A stretch of DNA of 64,000 nucleotides, from contig CM036252.1 in the NCBI GenBank assembly GCA_020698575.1, forward strand, positions 5,072,880-5,136,879, given 5' to 3'. How positions within the stretch are numbered: position 1 is the first letter of the stretch; every line of letters starts with the position of its first letter. Below are positions 42,440-53,435 of this stretch, piece after piece. The notes under the pieces are model-generated. The model worked only from the letters and a program-made list of their open reading frames with translations. It was not told the origin of the DNA and made no database searches. The position numbers and the translations under genes were made by a program. This DNA is from Bostrychus sinensis (Eukaryota; Chordata; Actinopteri; Gobiiformes; Eleotridae).

Positions 42440-43013
42440 TAGTCCTGGTTTAGTCCCATCTCCAGGAGCAGAGCATTTCCTGGTTCTACTCTTGGTCTAG
42501 TCCTGGTTTAGTCCTGGTTTAGTTCAAGTTTAGTCCTGATTTAGTCCTAGTTTAGTCCTGGTTTAGTCCAAGTTTAGTTCTGGTTTAGTTCTGATTTAGT
42601 CCTGGTTTTGTCCTGGTTTAGTGCAAGTTTAGTCCTAGTTTAGTCCTGGTTTAGCCCTGGTTTAGTCCTGGTTTAGACCTGGTTTAGTTCTGATTTAGTC
42701 CTGGTTTAGTCCTGATTTAGTCCTGGTTTTGTCCTAATTTAGTCCTGGTTTAGTCCTGATTTAGTCCTGGTTTAGCCCTGATTTAGTCCTGGTTTAGACC
42801 TGGTTTAGTCCTGGTTTAGTTCTGATTTAGTCCTGGTTTAGTCCTGATTTAGTCCTGGTTTAGTCCTAATTTAGTCCTGGTTAAGTCCTGATTTAGTCTT
42901 GGTTTAGTCCTAATTTAGTCCTGGTCTAGTCCTGGTTTAGTCCTGATTTACTCCTGGTTTAGTCCTTGTTTAGTCCTTGTTTAGCCCTGGTCTTGTCCTG
43001 GTCTTCTTTTCTC
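42440..43013 (-). repeat. 11-bp minisatellite array, reverse
   Basis: AGTCCTGGTTT / AGTCCTGATTT / AGTCCAAGTTT units. It runs directly into the duplicated block 42981-43672. Confidence 0.97.
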
Positions 43014-43672
43014 TTCTTGAATCTTTACAGTAATTATTTCTTGCCTCCTAGTGTTCACATACTGATTTGGCATTAACGGTTTTAAACCAGATGCCCTTCC
43101 TGACCCAACTATCTCTCTCTTACCTGGGCTTGGGCCTGGCACAATCAGTACAATGACTGAGACTGTGACATTTCCACTGAGTCCTACTGAATTTTCCAAC
43201 CCTCAGAGAGATCAGGAGTCCAACCCACAACCTTCTTACTGCTAAATACTGAGAGACCGACAGGAGACAGATGGGCTAACCACTCTGCCACAGTAACACA
43301 GGGAGGCCAGAGGGTTTGGTCCCGGGATCAGACCCCAGACTCTTTAGACCTGTTAAGTGTGAGAGTAAATGAAGATAATCTCAGTAAACAGACTCTGGTG
43401 AAGCCTGGAGTCTGACCTGTGTTTAGAAAAGGCTTTAGGTCGAAACTAAACAAACCTTACACATTTTCACTCGTTTCTTTGTTAAATCAACGGCAATCTC
43501 CAGAGAAATCTTACCCACAGCCGCCGCAGTTCTTCTGAGCAACGGAGAGAAGAAGAAAAAGGCCAACAGTTAAGTTAATTTGTTGAAATAAAACCTGCTG
43601 CATATTCAGGAGCTGCTGTAGAAAAATCATCTCAGTTTTTATTTTGTCAAATTAATCCCTTCTCTGTCTGCT
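42981..43672 (-). repeat. Segmental duplication, copy a, with SINE body
   Basis: About 690 bp repeated at 44268-44961 (offset 1287 near the start) with only a handful of differences. On the minus strand it contains a tRNA-derived SINE: GTGGCAGAGTGGTTAGCCC (A-box-like, about 43285-43303), GGGTTGGACTCC (B-box-like, 43217-43228) and the SINE body down to about 43085 (CAGGAAGGGCATCTGG). The identical 72-codon minus frames in both copies are by-products. Confidence 0.95.
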
Positions 43673-44290
43673 GGACTAGTCCTGGTTTAGACCTGGTTTA
43701 GTCCTGGTTTAGACCTGGTTTAGTCCTGGTTTAGACCTGGTTTAGTCCTGGTTTAGTCCTGGTTTAGTCCTGGTTTAGTACTGGTTTAGACCTGGTTTAG
43801 TCTTAGTTTAGTCTTGGTTTAGTCCTGGTTTAGTCCTGGTTTAGTCCGGTTTAGACCTGGTTTAGTCCTAATTTAGTCCTGGTTTAGTCCTAGTTTAATC
43901 CTGATTTAGTCCTGGTTTAGTCTTTGTTTAGTCCTGGTTTAGTCCTGGTTTAGTCCTGGTTTAGTCCTGGTTAAGACCTGGTTTAGACCTGGTTTAGTCC
44001 TGGTTTAGTCCTGGTTAAGACCTGGTTTAGACCTGGTTTAGTCCTGGTTTAGACCTGGTTTAGTCCTGGTTTAGACCTGGTTTAGTCCTGGTTTAGTCCT
44101 AGTTTAATCCTGATTTAGTCCTGGTTTAGTCTTTGTTTAGTCCTGGTTTAGTCCGGTTTAGTCCTGGTTTAGTCCTAGTTTAATCCTGATTTAGTCCTGG
44201 TTTAGTCCTAGTTTAGTCCTGGTTTAGTCCTGGTTTAGTCCTAGTTTAATCCTGATTTAGTCCTTGTTTAGTCCTGGTCTTGTCCTGGTC
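43673..44290 (-). repeat. 11-bp minisatellite array, reverse
   Basis: Units AGTCCTGGTTT and AGACCTGGTTT alternate in its left part. Same register and same start (GCTGGACTAGTCCTGGTTTA) as the next array at 44962, so array and spacer were duplicated together. Confidence 0.97.
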
Positions 44291-44961
44291 TTCTTTTCTC
44301 TTCTTGAATCTTTACAGTAATTATTTCTTGCCTCCTAGTGTTCACATACTGATTTGGCATTAACGGTTTTAAACCAGATGCCCTTCCTGACCCAACTATC
44401 TCTCTCTTACCTGGGCTTGGGCCTGGCACAATCAGTACAATGACTGAGACTGTGACATTTCCACTGAGTCCTACTGAATTTTCCAACCCTCAGAGAGATC
44501 AGGAGTCCAACCCACAACCTTCTTACTGCTAAATACTGAGAGACCGACAGGAGACAGATGGGCTAACCACTCTGCCACAGTAACACAGGGAGGCCAGAGG
44601 GTTTGGTCCCGGGATCAGACCCCAGACTCTTTAGACCTGTTAAGTGTGAGAGTAAATGAAGATAATCTCAGTAAACAGACTCTGGTGAAGTCTGGAGTCT
44701 GACCTGTGTTTAGAAAAGGCTTTAGGTCGAAACTAAACAAACCTTACACATTTTCACTCGTTTCTTTGTTAAATCAACGGCAATCTCCAGAGAAATCTTA
44801 CCCACAGCCGCCGCAGTTCTTCTGAGCAACGGAGAGAAGAAGAAAAAGGCCAACAGTTAAGTTATTTTGTTGAAATAAAACCTGTTGCAAATTCAGGAGC
44901 TGCTGTAGAAAAATCATCTCACAGTTTTTATTTTGTCAAATTAATCCCTTCTCTGTCTGCT
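44268..44961 (-). repeat. Segmental duplication, copy b
   Basis: Second copy of 42981-43672, including the SINE. It differs by single changes such as GAAGTCTGG for GAAGCCTGG, CTGTTGCAAATTC for CTGCTGCATATTC, and one CA insertion. Confidence 0.95.
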
Positions 44962-47437
44962 GGACTAGTCCTGGTTTAGACCTGGTTTAGTCCTGGTTTA
45001 GACCTGGTTTAGTCCTGGTTTAGACCTGGTTTAGTCCTGGTTTAGTCCTGGTTTAGTCCTGGTTTAGTCCTGGTTTAGACCTGGTTTAGTCCTGGTTTAG
45101 ACCTGGTTTAGTCCTGGTTTAGACCTGGTTTAGTCCTGGTTTAGACCTGGTTTAGACCTGGTTAAGTCCTAATTTAGTCCTGGTTTAGTCCTAGTTTAAT
45201 CCTGATTTAGTCCTGGTTAAGTCTTTGTTTAGTCCTGGTTTAGTCCTGGTTTAGTCCTAGTTTAATCCTGATTTAGTCCTGGTTTAGTCCCGATTTAGTC
45301 CTGGTTTAGTTCTAGTTTAGTCCTGGTGTAGTCTGTGTTTAGTCTTGGTTTAGTCCTGGTTTAGTCCTGGTTTAGTCTGTGTTTAGTCCTGGTTTAGTCC
45401 TGATTTAGTCCTGGTTTAGTCCTGGTTTAGTCTTTGTTTAGTCCTGGTTTAATCCTGATTTAGTCCTGGTTTAGTCTGTGTTTAGTCTTGGTTTAGTCCT
45501 GGTTTAGTCCTGGTTTAGTCCCGATTTAGTCCTGGTTTAGTTCTAGTTTAGTCCTGGTTTAGTCTGTGTTTAGTCCTGATTTAGTCCTGGTTTAGTCCTG
45601 GTTTAGTTCTGATTTAGTCCTGGTTTAGTCCTGGTTTAGTCCTGGTTTAGTCTTTCTTTAGTCCTGGTTTAGTTCTGATTTAGTCCTGGTTTAGTCCTGG
45701 TTTAGTCTTTCTTTAGTCCTGGTTTAGTTCTGATTTAGTCTTGGTTTAGTCCTGGTTTAGTCCTGGTTTAGTCTTTGTTTAGTCCTGGTTTAGTCCTGAT
45801 TTAGTCTTTGTTTAGTCTTGGTTTAGTCCTGGTTTAGTCCTGGTTTAGTCCTGGTTTAGTCTTTGTTTAGTCTTGGTTTAGTCCTGGTTTAGTCCTGATT
45901 TAGTCCTGGTTTAGTCTGTGTTTAGTCTTGGTTTAGTCCTGGTTTAGTCCTGATTTAGTCCTGGTTTAGTCCCGATTTAGTCCTGGTTTAGTTCTAGTTT
46001 AGTCCTGGTTTAGTCTGTGTTTAATCCTGATTTAGTCCTGGTTTAGTCCTGGTTTAGTCTGTGTTTAGTCCTGATTTAGTCCTGGTTTAGTCCTGGTTTA
46101 GTCTTTGTTTAGTCCTGGTTTAGTTCTGATTTAGTCCTGGTTTAGTCTGTGTTTAGTCTTGGTTTAGTCCTGGTTTAGTCCTGGTTTAGTCTTTGTTTAG
46201 TCCTGGTTTAGTCCTGATTTAGTCCTGGTTTAGTCTGTGTTTCGTCTTGGTTTAGTCCTGGTTTAGTCCTGGTTTAGTCCTGGTTTAGTCCTGGTTTAGT
46301 CTTGGTTTTGTCTTGGTTTAGTCCTGGTTTAGTCCTGATTTAGTCCTGGTTTAGTCTGTGTTTAGTCTTGGTTTAGTCCTGGTTTAGTCCTGGTTTAGTC
46401 CTGGTTTAGTCTTTGTTTAGTCCTGGTTTAGTCCTGATTTAGTCCTGGTTTAGTCTGTGTTTAGTCTTGGTTTTGTCTTGGTTTAGTCCTGGTTTAGTCC
46501 TGATTTAGTCCTGGTTTAGTCTGTGTTTAGTCTTGGTTTAGTCCTGGTTTAGTCCTGGTTTAGTCCTGGTTTAGTCTGTGTTTAGTCTTGGTTTAGTCCT
46601 GGTTTAGTCCTGGTTTAGTCCTGGTTTAGTCTTTGTTTAGTCCTGGTTTAGTCCTGGTTTAGTCCTGGTTTAGTCTTTGTTTAGTCCTGGTTTAGTCCTG
46701 ATTTAGTCCTGGTTTAGTTCTAGTTTAGTCCTGGTTTAGTCTTTGTTTAGTCTTGGTTTAGTCCTGGTTTAGTCCTGGTTTAGTCCTGGTTTAGTCCTGG
46801 TTTAGTCCTGATTTAGTCCTGGTTTAGTCTGTGTTTAGTCTTGGTTTAGTCCTGGTTTAGTCCTGGTTTAGTCCTGGTTTAGTCTTTGTTTAGTTCTGGT
46901 TTAGTCCTGGTTTAGTCCTGGTTTAGTCTTTGTTTAGTCCTGGTTTAGTCCTGATTTAGTCCTGGTTTAGTTCTAGTTTAGTCCTGGTTTAGTCTTTGTT
47001 TAGTCCTGGTTTAGTCCTGATTTAGTCCTGGTTTAGTCCTGGTTTAGTCCTGGTTTAGTCTTTGTTTAGTCCTGGTTTAGTCCTGATTTAGTCCTGGTTT
47101 AGTTCTAGTTTACTCCTGGTTTAGTCTTTGTTTAGTCTTGGTTTAGTCTGGTTTAGTCCTTATTTAGTCCTGGTTTAGTCCTGGTTTAGTTCTGGTTTAG
47201 TCCTGGTTTAGTCCTAGTTTAGTTCTGGTTTAGTCCTTATTTAGTCCTGGTCTCGTCCTGGTTTAGTTTTTTTTTAGTCCTTGTTTAGTCCTGGTTTAGT
47301 CCTAGTTTAGTTCTAGTTTAGTCCTTATTTAGTCCTGGTTTAGTCCTGGTTTAGTCCTGGTTTAGTCCTGGTTTAGTCCTGGTTTAGTTCTAGTTTAGTC
47401 CTGGTTTAGTCTTTGTTTAGTCTTCGTTTAGTCCTGG
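44962..47437 (-). repeat. Largest 11-bp minisatellite array, reverse
   Basis: About 2.5 kb of AGTCCTGGTTT units with TGATTT, CTTTGTTT, CTGTGTTT and CTTGGTTT variants. A block of roughly GTCTGTGTTTAGTCTTGG plus several standard units recurs many times, so the array grew in larger multi-unit steps. All frames are stop-rich on the minus strand (TAA in each unit). Confidence 0.97.
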
Positions 47438-48076
47438 AATCATTTTAAAATGGCGGACTTAAGGGTGCAGTCTTTACAGTTGTATTTCTTGTTAAGCCCA
47501 TTTGACTGTGTTGTTTTTACATTATTGCTCTGTAGGGGGCGCTACATTTTATTACTTTATCATACACAACACTGATTGCCTGAGCGCAGATCTGCACACA
47601 ATAAAACTGACACGTTCAGAGCCGTCTAAGCTAACGTTACTTTACCGTAACCCGCAATTTACACCAAAGTAACAGCAGCGTCACGTCAACCACATACAAA
47701 CTGCTTTCTCACACCAGGGGGCGACATACGAGCGTCACACGAACGACTCACCGCGACGCTACGCACAAATTATGTCGGAGTTCTATTATTCGAGCGTCTA
47801 TCTGCAGAGCTACAGCCGGGAATCCACAGGAAACAGGAGCCGAGTGACAAAATAAACTTCCGCTACACTTTCAAAATAAAGGCTCACTGCAAACACAATC
47901 AAGAAGTTTATTCTTGAGGGGGAGACGACGTAATTTACAAAGCTACGCAGCCATTTTACCATGACAACAGGAAGAAATACAACCCCGAATTCTGGAAATG
48001 TTTTTTTAAATTTGAATAAAATAAAAACTAAACTTTCAAATCACATGAGCCAATATTTTATTCTCAATGCAACATG
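47438..48076. other. Unclassified sequence with CTCF-like words
   Basis: TCTGTAGGGGGCGCTAC (47531-47547) and CACACCAGGGGGCGACAT (47712-47729) both resemble the CTCF core. CTTCCGCTACACTTTCAAAA with AATAAAGG near 47860 looks like a fragment of a common fish repeat. No gene. Confidence 0.4.
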
Positions 48077-48266
48077 CAGTGAAACCTGAAATTATTCACA
48101 CCCCGGGCAAATTCTGACTTAAAGTTACTTTTATTCAACCTGCAAGTTTTTTTTTTTGATAGGAAAAAAAGCTGAGAAATATGATTACCTCCTTGTACAA
48201 ATACATTCTGGTTGAATAAAAGTAACTTTAAGTCAGGATTTGCCAGGGGTGTGAATAATTTCACCG
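48077..48266. mobile_element. Tc1/mariner-type MITE (CAGTGAAACC family), copy 1
   Basis: The ends CAGTGAAACCTGAAATTATT and, inverted, CGGTGAAATTATTCACACCC pair, and pairing extends inward through AAATTCTGACTTAAAGTTAC. TA follows the right end. Same family as 57692-57957, and the arms can form a long hairpin. Confidence 0.8.
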
Positions 48267-48597
48267 TAGTTAACATAACAAATGTTACACTTTATCACAA
48301 AATGAGCTCGTTTCAAATTTGATGACGTAGACTGGTGATTTTAAAACGACCTGCTTTTCTGACGCCTTGTGACTGTTTTCGGTGTGAGTTTGGGGGCCAG
48401 GCCTCACAGACTGTGGCTGAGAAACCTCAGTGTGGAACTGTGTCAGGAGCCGTTGTTACTTCAGGGTTTGTCAGATTACAGCAGCCACACAGCAGTGCCT
48501 CTCACACACGCTTCCTCTAAAACACAAGCCTTGGCTGTTTCCACTGCTTGTGGCTGGTGCTGGGTCACATTTTTCAGCAAACAAAACAGGCAAGGCT
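48267..48597. other. Unclassified sequence
   Basis: Several overlapping short plus frames, none recognisable. Confidence 0.4.
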
Positions 48598-48887
48598 AAG
48601 TTTATTTGTACAGCACAAGTTCATACACAGAAGTAATTCAAAGTGCTTTACAGAAAAAAGGCAAAGTTTAAAAGTACAAAACACAATTAAAACAATAAAA
48701 TCAAATTTAAAAAGTATAATTAAGAATCAATTTAAAATTAAATTAAAAGAAGAGTGCAGATAAAACACTTTCAGTCGTCATATGCACAGCTAAAAAGAAC
48801 AGTTTTAAGTCTGGACTTGAACATTGTCAGAGCAGAGGTCTAACATCGTCAGGAACTGTTCCAGAGTTTAGTCCTGACTCTGGGACC
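48598..48887 (-). repeat. LINE-like 3' region
   Basis: AAGTTTATTTGTACAGCACA and TTCAAAGTGCTTTACAGAAA are typical of a fish retroelement tail read in reverse. It leads into GGGACCAGCAGAGACCTGTC, the very word that is amplified in the next minisatellite. So the 34-bp array appears to have grown out of this repeat. Confidence 0.5.
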
Positions 48888-49775
48888 AGCAGAGACCTGT
48901 CCCCGAGGTCCTCAGAGTCCCAGCAGAGACCTGTCCCTGAGGTCCTCAGAGTCCCAGCAGAGTCCTGTCCCTGAGGTCCTCAGAGTCCCAGCAGAGACCT
49001 GTCCCTGAGGTCCTCAGAGTCCCAGCAGAGACCTGTCCCTGAGGTCCTCAGAGTCCCAGCAGAGACCTGTCCCTGAGGTCCTCAGAGTCCCAGCAGAGAC
49101 CTGTCCCCGAGGTCCTCAGAGTCCCAGCAGAGACCTGTCCCTGAGGTCCAGTCCCAGCAGAGACCTGTCCCCGAGGTCCTCAGAGTCCCAGCAGAGACCT
49201 GTCCCTGAGGTCCTCAGAGTCCCAGCAGAGACCTGTCCCCGAGGTCCTCAGAATCCCAGCAGAGACCTGTCCCCGAGGTCCTCAGAGTCCCAGCAGAGAC
49301 CTGTCCCTGAGGTCCTCAGAGTCCCAGCAGAGACCTGTCCCCGAGGTCCTCAGAGTCCCAGCAGAGTCCTGTCCCTGAGGTCCTCAGAGTCCCAGCAGAG
49401 ACCTGTCCCTGAGGTCCTCAGAGTCCCAGCAGAGACCTGTCCCTGAGGTCCTCAGAGTCCCAGCAGAGACCTGTCCCTGAGGTCCTCAGAGTCCCAGCAG
49501 AGACCTGTCCCTGAGGTCCTCAGAGTCCCAGCAGAGACCTGTCCCCTGAGGTCCTCAGAGTCCCAGCAGAGACCTGTCCCCGAGGTCCTCAGAGTCCCAG
49601 CAGAGACCTGTCCCCTGAGGTCCTCAGAGTCCCAGCAGAGACCTGTCCCCTGAGGTCCTCAGAGTCCCAGCAGAGACCTGTCCCTGAGGTCCTCAGAGTC
49701 CCAGCAGAGACCTGTCCCTGAGGTCCTCAGAGTCCCAGCAGAGACCTGTCCCTGAGGTCCTCAGAGTCCCAGCAG
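48888..49775 (+). repeat. 34-bp minisatellite array
   Basis: About 26 copies of a 34-bp unit TCCCTGAGGTCCTCAGAGTC + CCAGCAGAGACCTG. Variants: CCCCGAGG, CCCCTGAGG (+1) and one short unit near 49140 lacking CTCAGAG. Very homogeneous, so probably recently expanded. Confidence 0.97.
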
Positions 49776-49974
49776 GAGTCGGATTTAAGAATACAACAAA
49801 GGAAGTCCGAGTGGAGTTGGATATAGATTCCCGAGAGTTGTAGTCTATTATCCCATATTATGCTTTTTTCAGGCTTTTTGAAATGAATTTGGACACCTTT
49901 GCATTATTTTTTCACATTTCATAACTTTGAATAATGTTTATGTAGGGAAAACATTTTCTATTGGGGAGCTGTTA

Positions 49975-50090
49975 CTTTGATTTTGCAGAGAACACTTGGA
50001 TTAGGTGTCTGTCGCCTCCTGCTGGCAACGGTGGGAAACAGACAGCATAAAATGGATTTAGCAACACACAGAAGCACTTCCTGGTTTTAT
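49975..50090 (-). repeat. Low-copy repeat R, copy 4
   Basis: TTGCAGAGAACACTTGGATT, then AGGTGTCTGTCGCCTCCTGC and ACAGCATAAAATGGATTTAG: a truncated reverse copy of the CTCF-like part of repeat R. Confidence 0.75.
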
Positions 50091-51035
50091 GTGTTATGCC
50101 CTGGGATTTTTGCCTCTGTCTTTCAATTTTACTGTAAAAAAAGTGTTGCGTTTGCATCGTCTAACCCACAGAGACAGCGCAGGTCTGTTATATGTGGCTC
50201 ACGTAGCAGAGTCGCAGCTGCGCCCGACACATCCAGCATCAGACTGGAACCATGGGGCCTTGAGTCTCCAGTCAATGTAGCGTCAAGGCCGTTACCTGTG
50301 CGCGCGGACCATGTGAGAAAGAAATGGTTTGTGAAAAAACAGCTCTGAATCCATCGTCCAGGTTCAGGATCAGCTTGAGCTTCTGAGAAAAAAAAGCACT
50401 GTTTCATTTATAAAAAACTCCCAACAGCGTCAGTGCTCTAAACCAGGTCTTATTCTGGTCCAGTTCCGCAGCGGCAGCAGTACAGTGCCGAGTGGCGGAA
50501 GGGGGCCCCGCGGGTTCTGTACAGTGCGTCCCGTGAACAGATGAATGACTGATTATCGCGTGGCGTTCAGGGACAGGCCGCTGGAGCGTAAAAGTGACGT
50601 GCAGCGTGAGCTAATGAGGCGACGGAGTGAGCTAATGAGCGCCGACAGACGGGAGCCAGTTCACTGACTTCACACGGGCCGCCGGGGTCAGGACAGGGCG
50701 TGGGGTAGAGTTCTGTAGAACAAATGAGCATTAAACCTGTGACAATATCAGCCTCTGACGTTCATTCATTCATCTTTACCAGCTTATTTCCGTTAGCTGT
50801 TGTCGTTGTGGGGACTGGAGCCTGTCCCGGTAACTTTGGGCCTGGAGGGGATGGATCAAAATAACACGTCCCAGTCGGCTGCGCTCTTTTGTTCAGAGGT
50901 GTCCACACTGAATCGTTCTCATTCGTACTTTGGTGTAACTTTTACTCTGGAAGGGTGATTTTAGGATTTAGGAGTCCTGAGGTCCTTGTCAGACAAAAAA
51001 GAAGCATTTAACACTAAATACAACATAGGAAAGAT
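50091..51035. other. Mixed unique and repeat sequence
   Basis: 50540-50700 is GC-rich and non-repetitive, with GTGAGCTAATGAG occurring twice about 26 bp apart; it could be conserved regulatory DNA. 50761-50880 (TTCATCTTTACCAGCTTATT...GGAGCCTGTCCCGGTAACTT) is a diverged copy of a very common fish repeat. No gene supported. Confidence 0.35.
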
Positions 51036-51043
51036 GTGATTTC

Positions 51044-51995
51044 TAGCGATGGGTCGGTTGTGAACGAGTCGGTACAAAGAGTCGGTTCTGTGAGCTGTTT
51101 TTTTTATGAATGGATCTTTTCAAAAACAGGGCAAATAAAAACAGAGATCATCCTCTGAGCTGAGGCAGTTGGTCTTCCTCCATCTGCCCTGGAAAATAAA
51201 AGTTAAACATTACAGTTACATTTATTTTTTAATAGTTTGTATATTTATGATAAAGTTTTTTGAGTTTTGAGGTTTACTACACTGCAAAAAATCAATATCT
51301 AGCATGACTTGAATTCAGATTATTACCCTTGATTTGAGTAATGTTTTATTAAATTAGATTTATTTACTAATATGTCTAGATGATTTGACTTGTTTCAAAT
51401 TATTTCTGTCTTAATTGTGAGCCATTTTTACTTATTTCAAGCAAAATTATATTAATATACAATTATTAATTATAAATTACCCCAGTGGAAGATCATTTTG
51501 CTTGAAATAAGTAAAAATGGCATAAAATTAAGACAGAAATAATTTGAAACAAGTCAAATCATCTAGACATATAAGTAAATCTAATTTAATAAAACATTAC
51601 TCAAATCAAGTTTAATAATCTGAATTCAAGTCATTTTAAATAATGCCAGATATTGATTTTTTGCAGTGTACTGAATAAAGCCCTGCTTTTTGTTAGAATT
51701 GTGTTTAAATTAAAAAAGTCAACATCTTTCCTTTTTATTTTTATACTGAAGTATAGTTGTGTTTATGTGCTGTGTGTAGTGGAGTGGTTCTGTGAGTAAC
51801 TCAGTTCATTGGGTAGTTTCAAAACATCGGAAATTTTGAATTCTTCATTACAATCCATGTATTTATATGAGTACACAATAATATTTGTCAAAACTGCGCT
51901 AAATTTGGCTGAAATATAAAAGATATAGTTGGTAAAATGAAGTAAACCAAACCAAATGATCCAGCTCCTAAAATGAGCCGAAATTCCCATTACTA
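51044..51995 (+). mobile_element. hAT element with perfect 8-bp duplication, hosting a foldback
   Basis: Starts TAGCGATGGGTCGGTTGTGA and ends GAGCCGAAATTCCCATTACTA. GTGATTTC flanks both sides (51036-51043 and 51996-52003). The interior has GAACGAGTCGG and GAGTCGGTTCT words. The CACTGCAAAAAA foldback (51280-51668) is nested within it. Without it the element is about 560 bp. Confidence 0.92.
51280..51668. mobile_element. CACTGCAAAAAA foldback MITE, copy 2
   Basis: TA on both sides (51278-51279 and 51669-51670). The two arms of about 180 bp are near-perfect inverted repeats (for example GACTTGTTTCAAATTATTTC with GAAATAATTTGAAACAAGTC), with a small AT-rich centre near 51460. The whole element could fold into one hairpin. 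Same family as 30435-30713. Confidence 0.95.
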
Positions 51996-52044
51996 GTGAT
52001 TTCCGATATTATGACACCTTTTATAGAGTTGTAGCTGTCTGTAA

Positions 52045-52215
52045 GGTATGGTATGGTATGGTATGGTATGGTATGGTATGGTATGATTTATTTGCACAGG
52101 GACAGTGCACAACAATACATTGACCTACAAAAACAGGAAAGACGCATGGTGCCAGGTTATAGCAAAAATACTAATTTCCACCTGCAGTCCCTGGACAGGT
52201 TGATATTAAGCCAGA
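52045..52215 (-). mobile_element. LINE 3' end with (CATAC)n tail
   Basis: On the minus strand TGCACTGTCCCTGTGCAAAT, then AAATCATACCATACCATACC: a LINE-like 3' end finishing in a pentanucleotide tail (52045-52084). 5' truncated. The clade is uncertain. Confidence 0.55.
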
Positions 52216-52510
52216 GTAACAGAATTTGGTGCAAGTGGATAATACATACATACATCAAGTACAACTTATCTTACCCCTCAAATACTCCATTTCTAAAAAC
52301 ATGCAAAAATATCCATCGTTTCACACTATACATACAAACCCACAGCCCTCTGTAGTGTAGGATTATGGGTAGCATAGCAGAAACAATGCAAATGTTATGG
52401 CGAAGTTTATAAAATGTGAGTTATGTGTGTTGTCTACTGTATATTTTCTACTGTGTACTAAAATCATTTTGTCACTGGGTTACATCTTTGGGGTCCTAAA
52501 ACTTACCTTA

Positions 52511-52970
52511 AGCCTGGTTCACACGGCGAGATAATTATGCCAATTTTTGACCCGATTCTCCCCTTTCGACAATCTTAAGGTCGCCCCGATTATCGTATTG
52601 ACACTAAAGATAATCTGATCAGATATTCCTGCTGTGTGTGGGGAGTTAAGAGAGCTCTGGTCTGCTCTGAAGGACGTCGGGACCGCTCCCATATCAAATC
52701 TGGGATATTCAACATGTTGGGTTGTCTTGGCCCATGTTCGCGCTGTCTCCACTCCTTTAACCAACGCCTTTTCTTTTTGTGTTGTTTTTTCTCTGTTAGA
52801 AATACTCCACAAACTATAGCAGCTGCTTCTTCGTCGTCCGCCATGTTTGTGTTCGCCAAATTCACGTTTAATCTCGGGAAGTTTTGCCAGATTTCCCGTC
52901 TGACCTGGGAATGTTGGTGAGTGAAATCTGTTTGTGTGTGGTGTGTTGTTTTTGCCACGCACTGTAGCAC
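52511..52970 (-). mobile_element. PIF/Harbinger-like element, left end and first exon
   Basis: The left end AGCCTGGTTCACACGGCGAG follows TTA (52508-52510). The matching right end is not certain: TTATCGCCGTGTGTGGGG near 54367 resembles part of it. If that is correct, the element spans about 1.9 kb and contains the hAT at 53177-53830. A good transposase start lies inside on the minus strand. Confidence 0.55.
52590..52844 (-). pseudogene. Harbinger transposase N-terminal remnant
   Basis: Eighty-four codons from ATG 52844: MADDEEAAAIVCGVFLTEKK, then QHKKKRRWLKEWRQREHG. A (K)KRRWLKEW block is the conserved start of PIF/Harbinger-type transposases in animals. After about residue 40 the sequence leaves the family pattern (IWERSRRPSEQ), so the rest is deleted or scrambled and the DDE domain is absent. 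I chose this ATG because upstream codons do not fit. Confidence 0.6.
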
Positions 52971-53176
52971 CAAACCTGTGATAGTGTGGCAGGGTTAGAT
53001 TTGGTCATGTGATTATATCACATGACGGAGCCTTTAAAGGTCAGAGGTGCACAGCTCCATTTCCTCTTCCTGTCAGCAGCCTGTGCACTTCGTCATTTCT
53101 GGTGAGCCAAACAAATTGGTTTTACAGTAGCTAAATATTTTTGTAAAGACTATTGTTTTTATTGTAATGTTTTGTG
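52971..53176. other. Unclassified sequence
   Basis: Nothing recognised. Confidence 0.4.
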
Positions 53177-53404
53177 TAGTGATGGGCAGATGAAGCTTCA
53201 TGAAGCACTGAAGCCTTTCATCCAAGTGGTTCACTCCAGCGCAAAGCTTCTTGAAGCTTCATTTGCTCGAGTAGGACATCTACTGGACGCAAAAATATCA
53301 GTTGGCATGAATTTGAAGTGTGTGGCATTTTTCAGAATAAAACTGTCTGCAAAATAAAGAAGTATACAAAACATGTATATTGTAGTGATGGCAGTATACT
53401 GTGT

Positions 53405-53435
<31 letters not shown>

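Noticed and set aside
52519..52962. 147-codon minus frame overlapping the Harbinger remnant
   Set aside because: It is in another frame than the one encoding the family-like KKRRWLKEW block, so it is a shadow.
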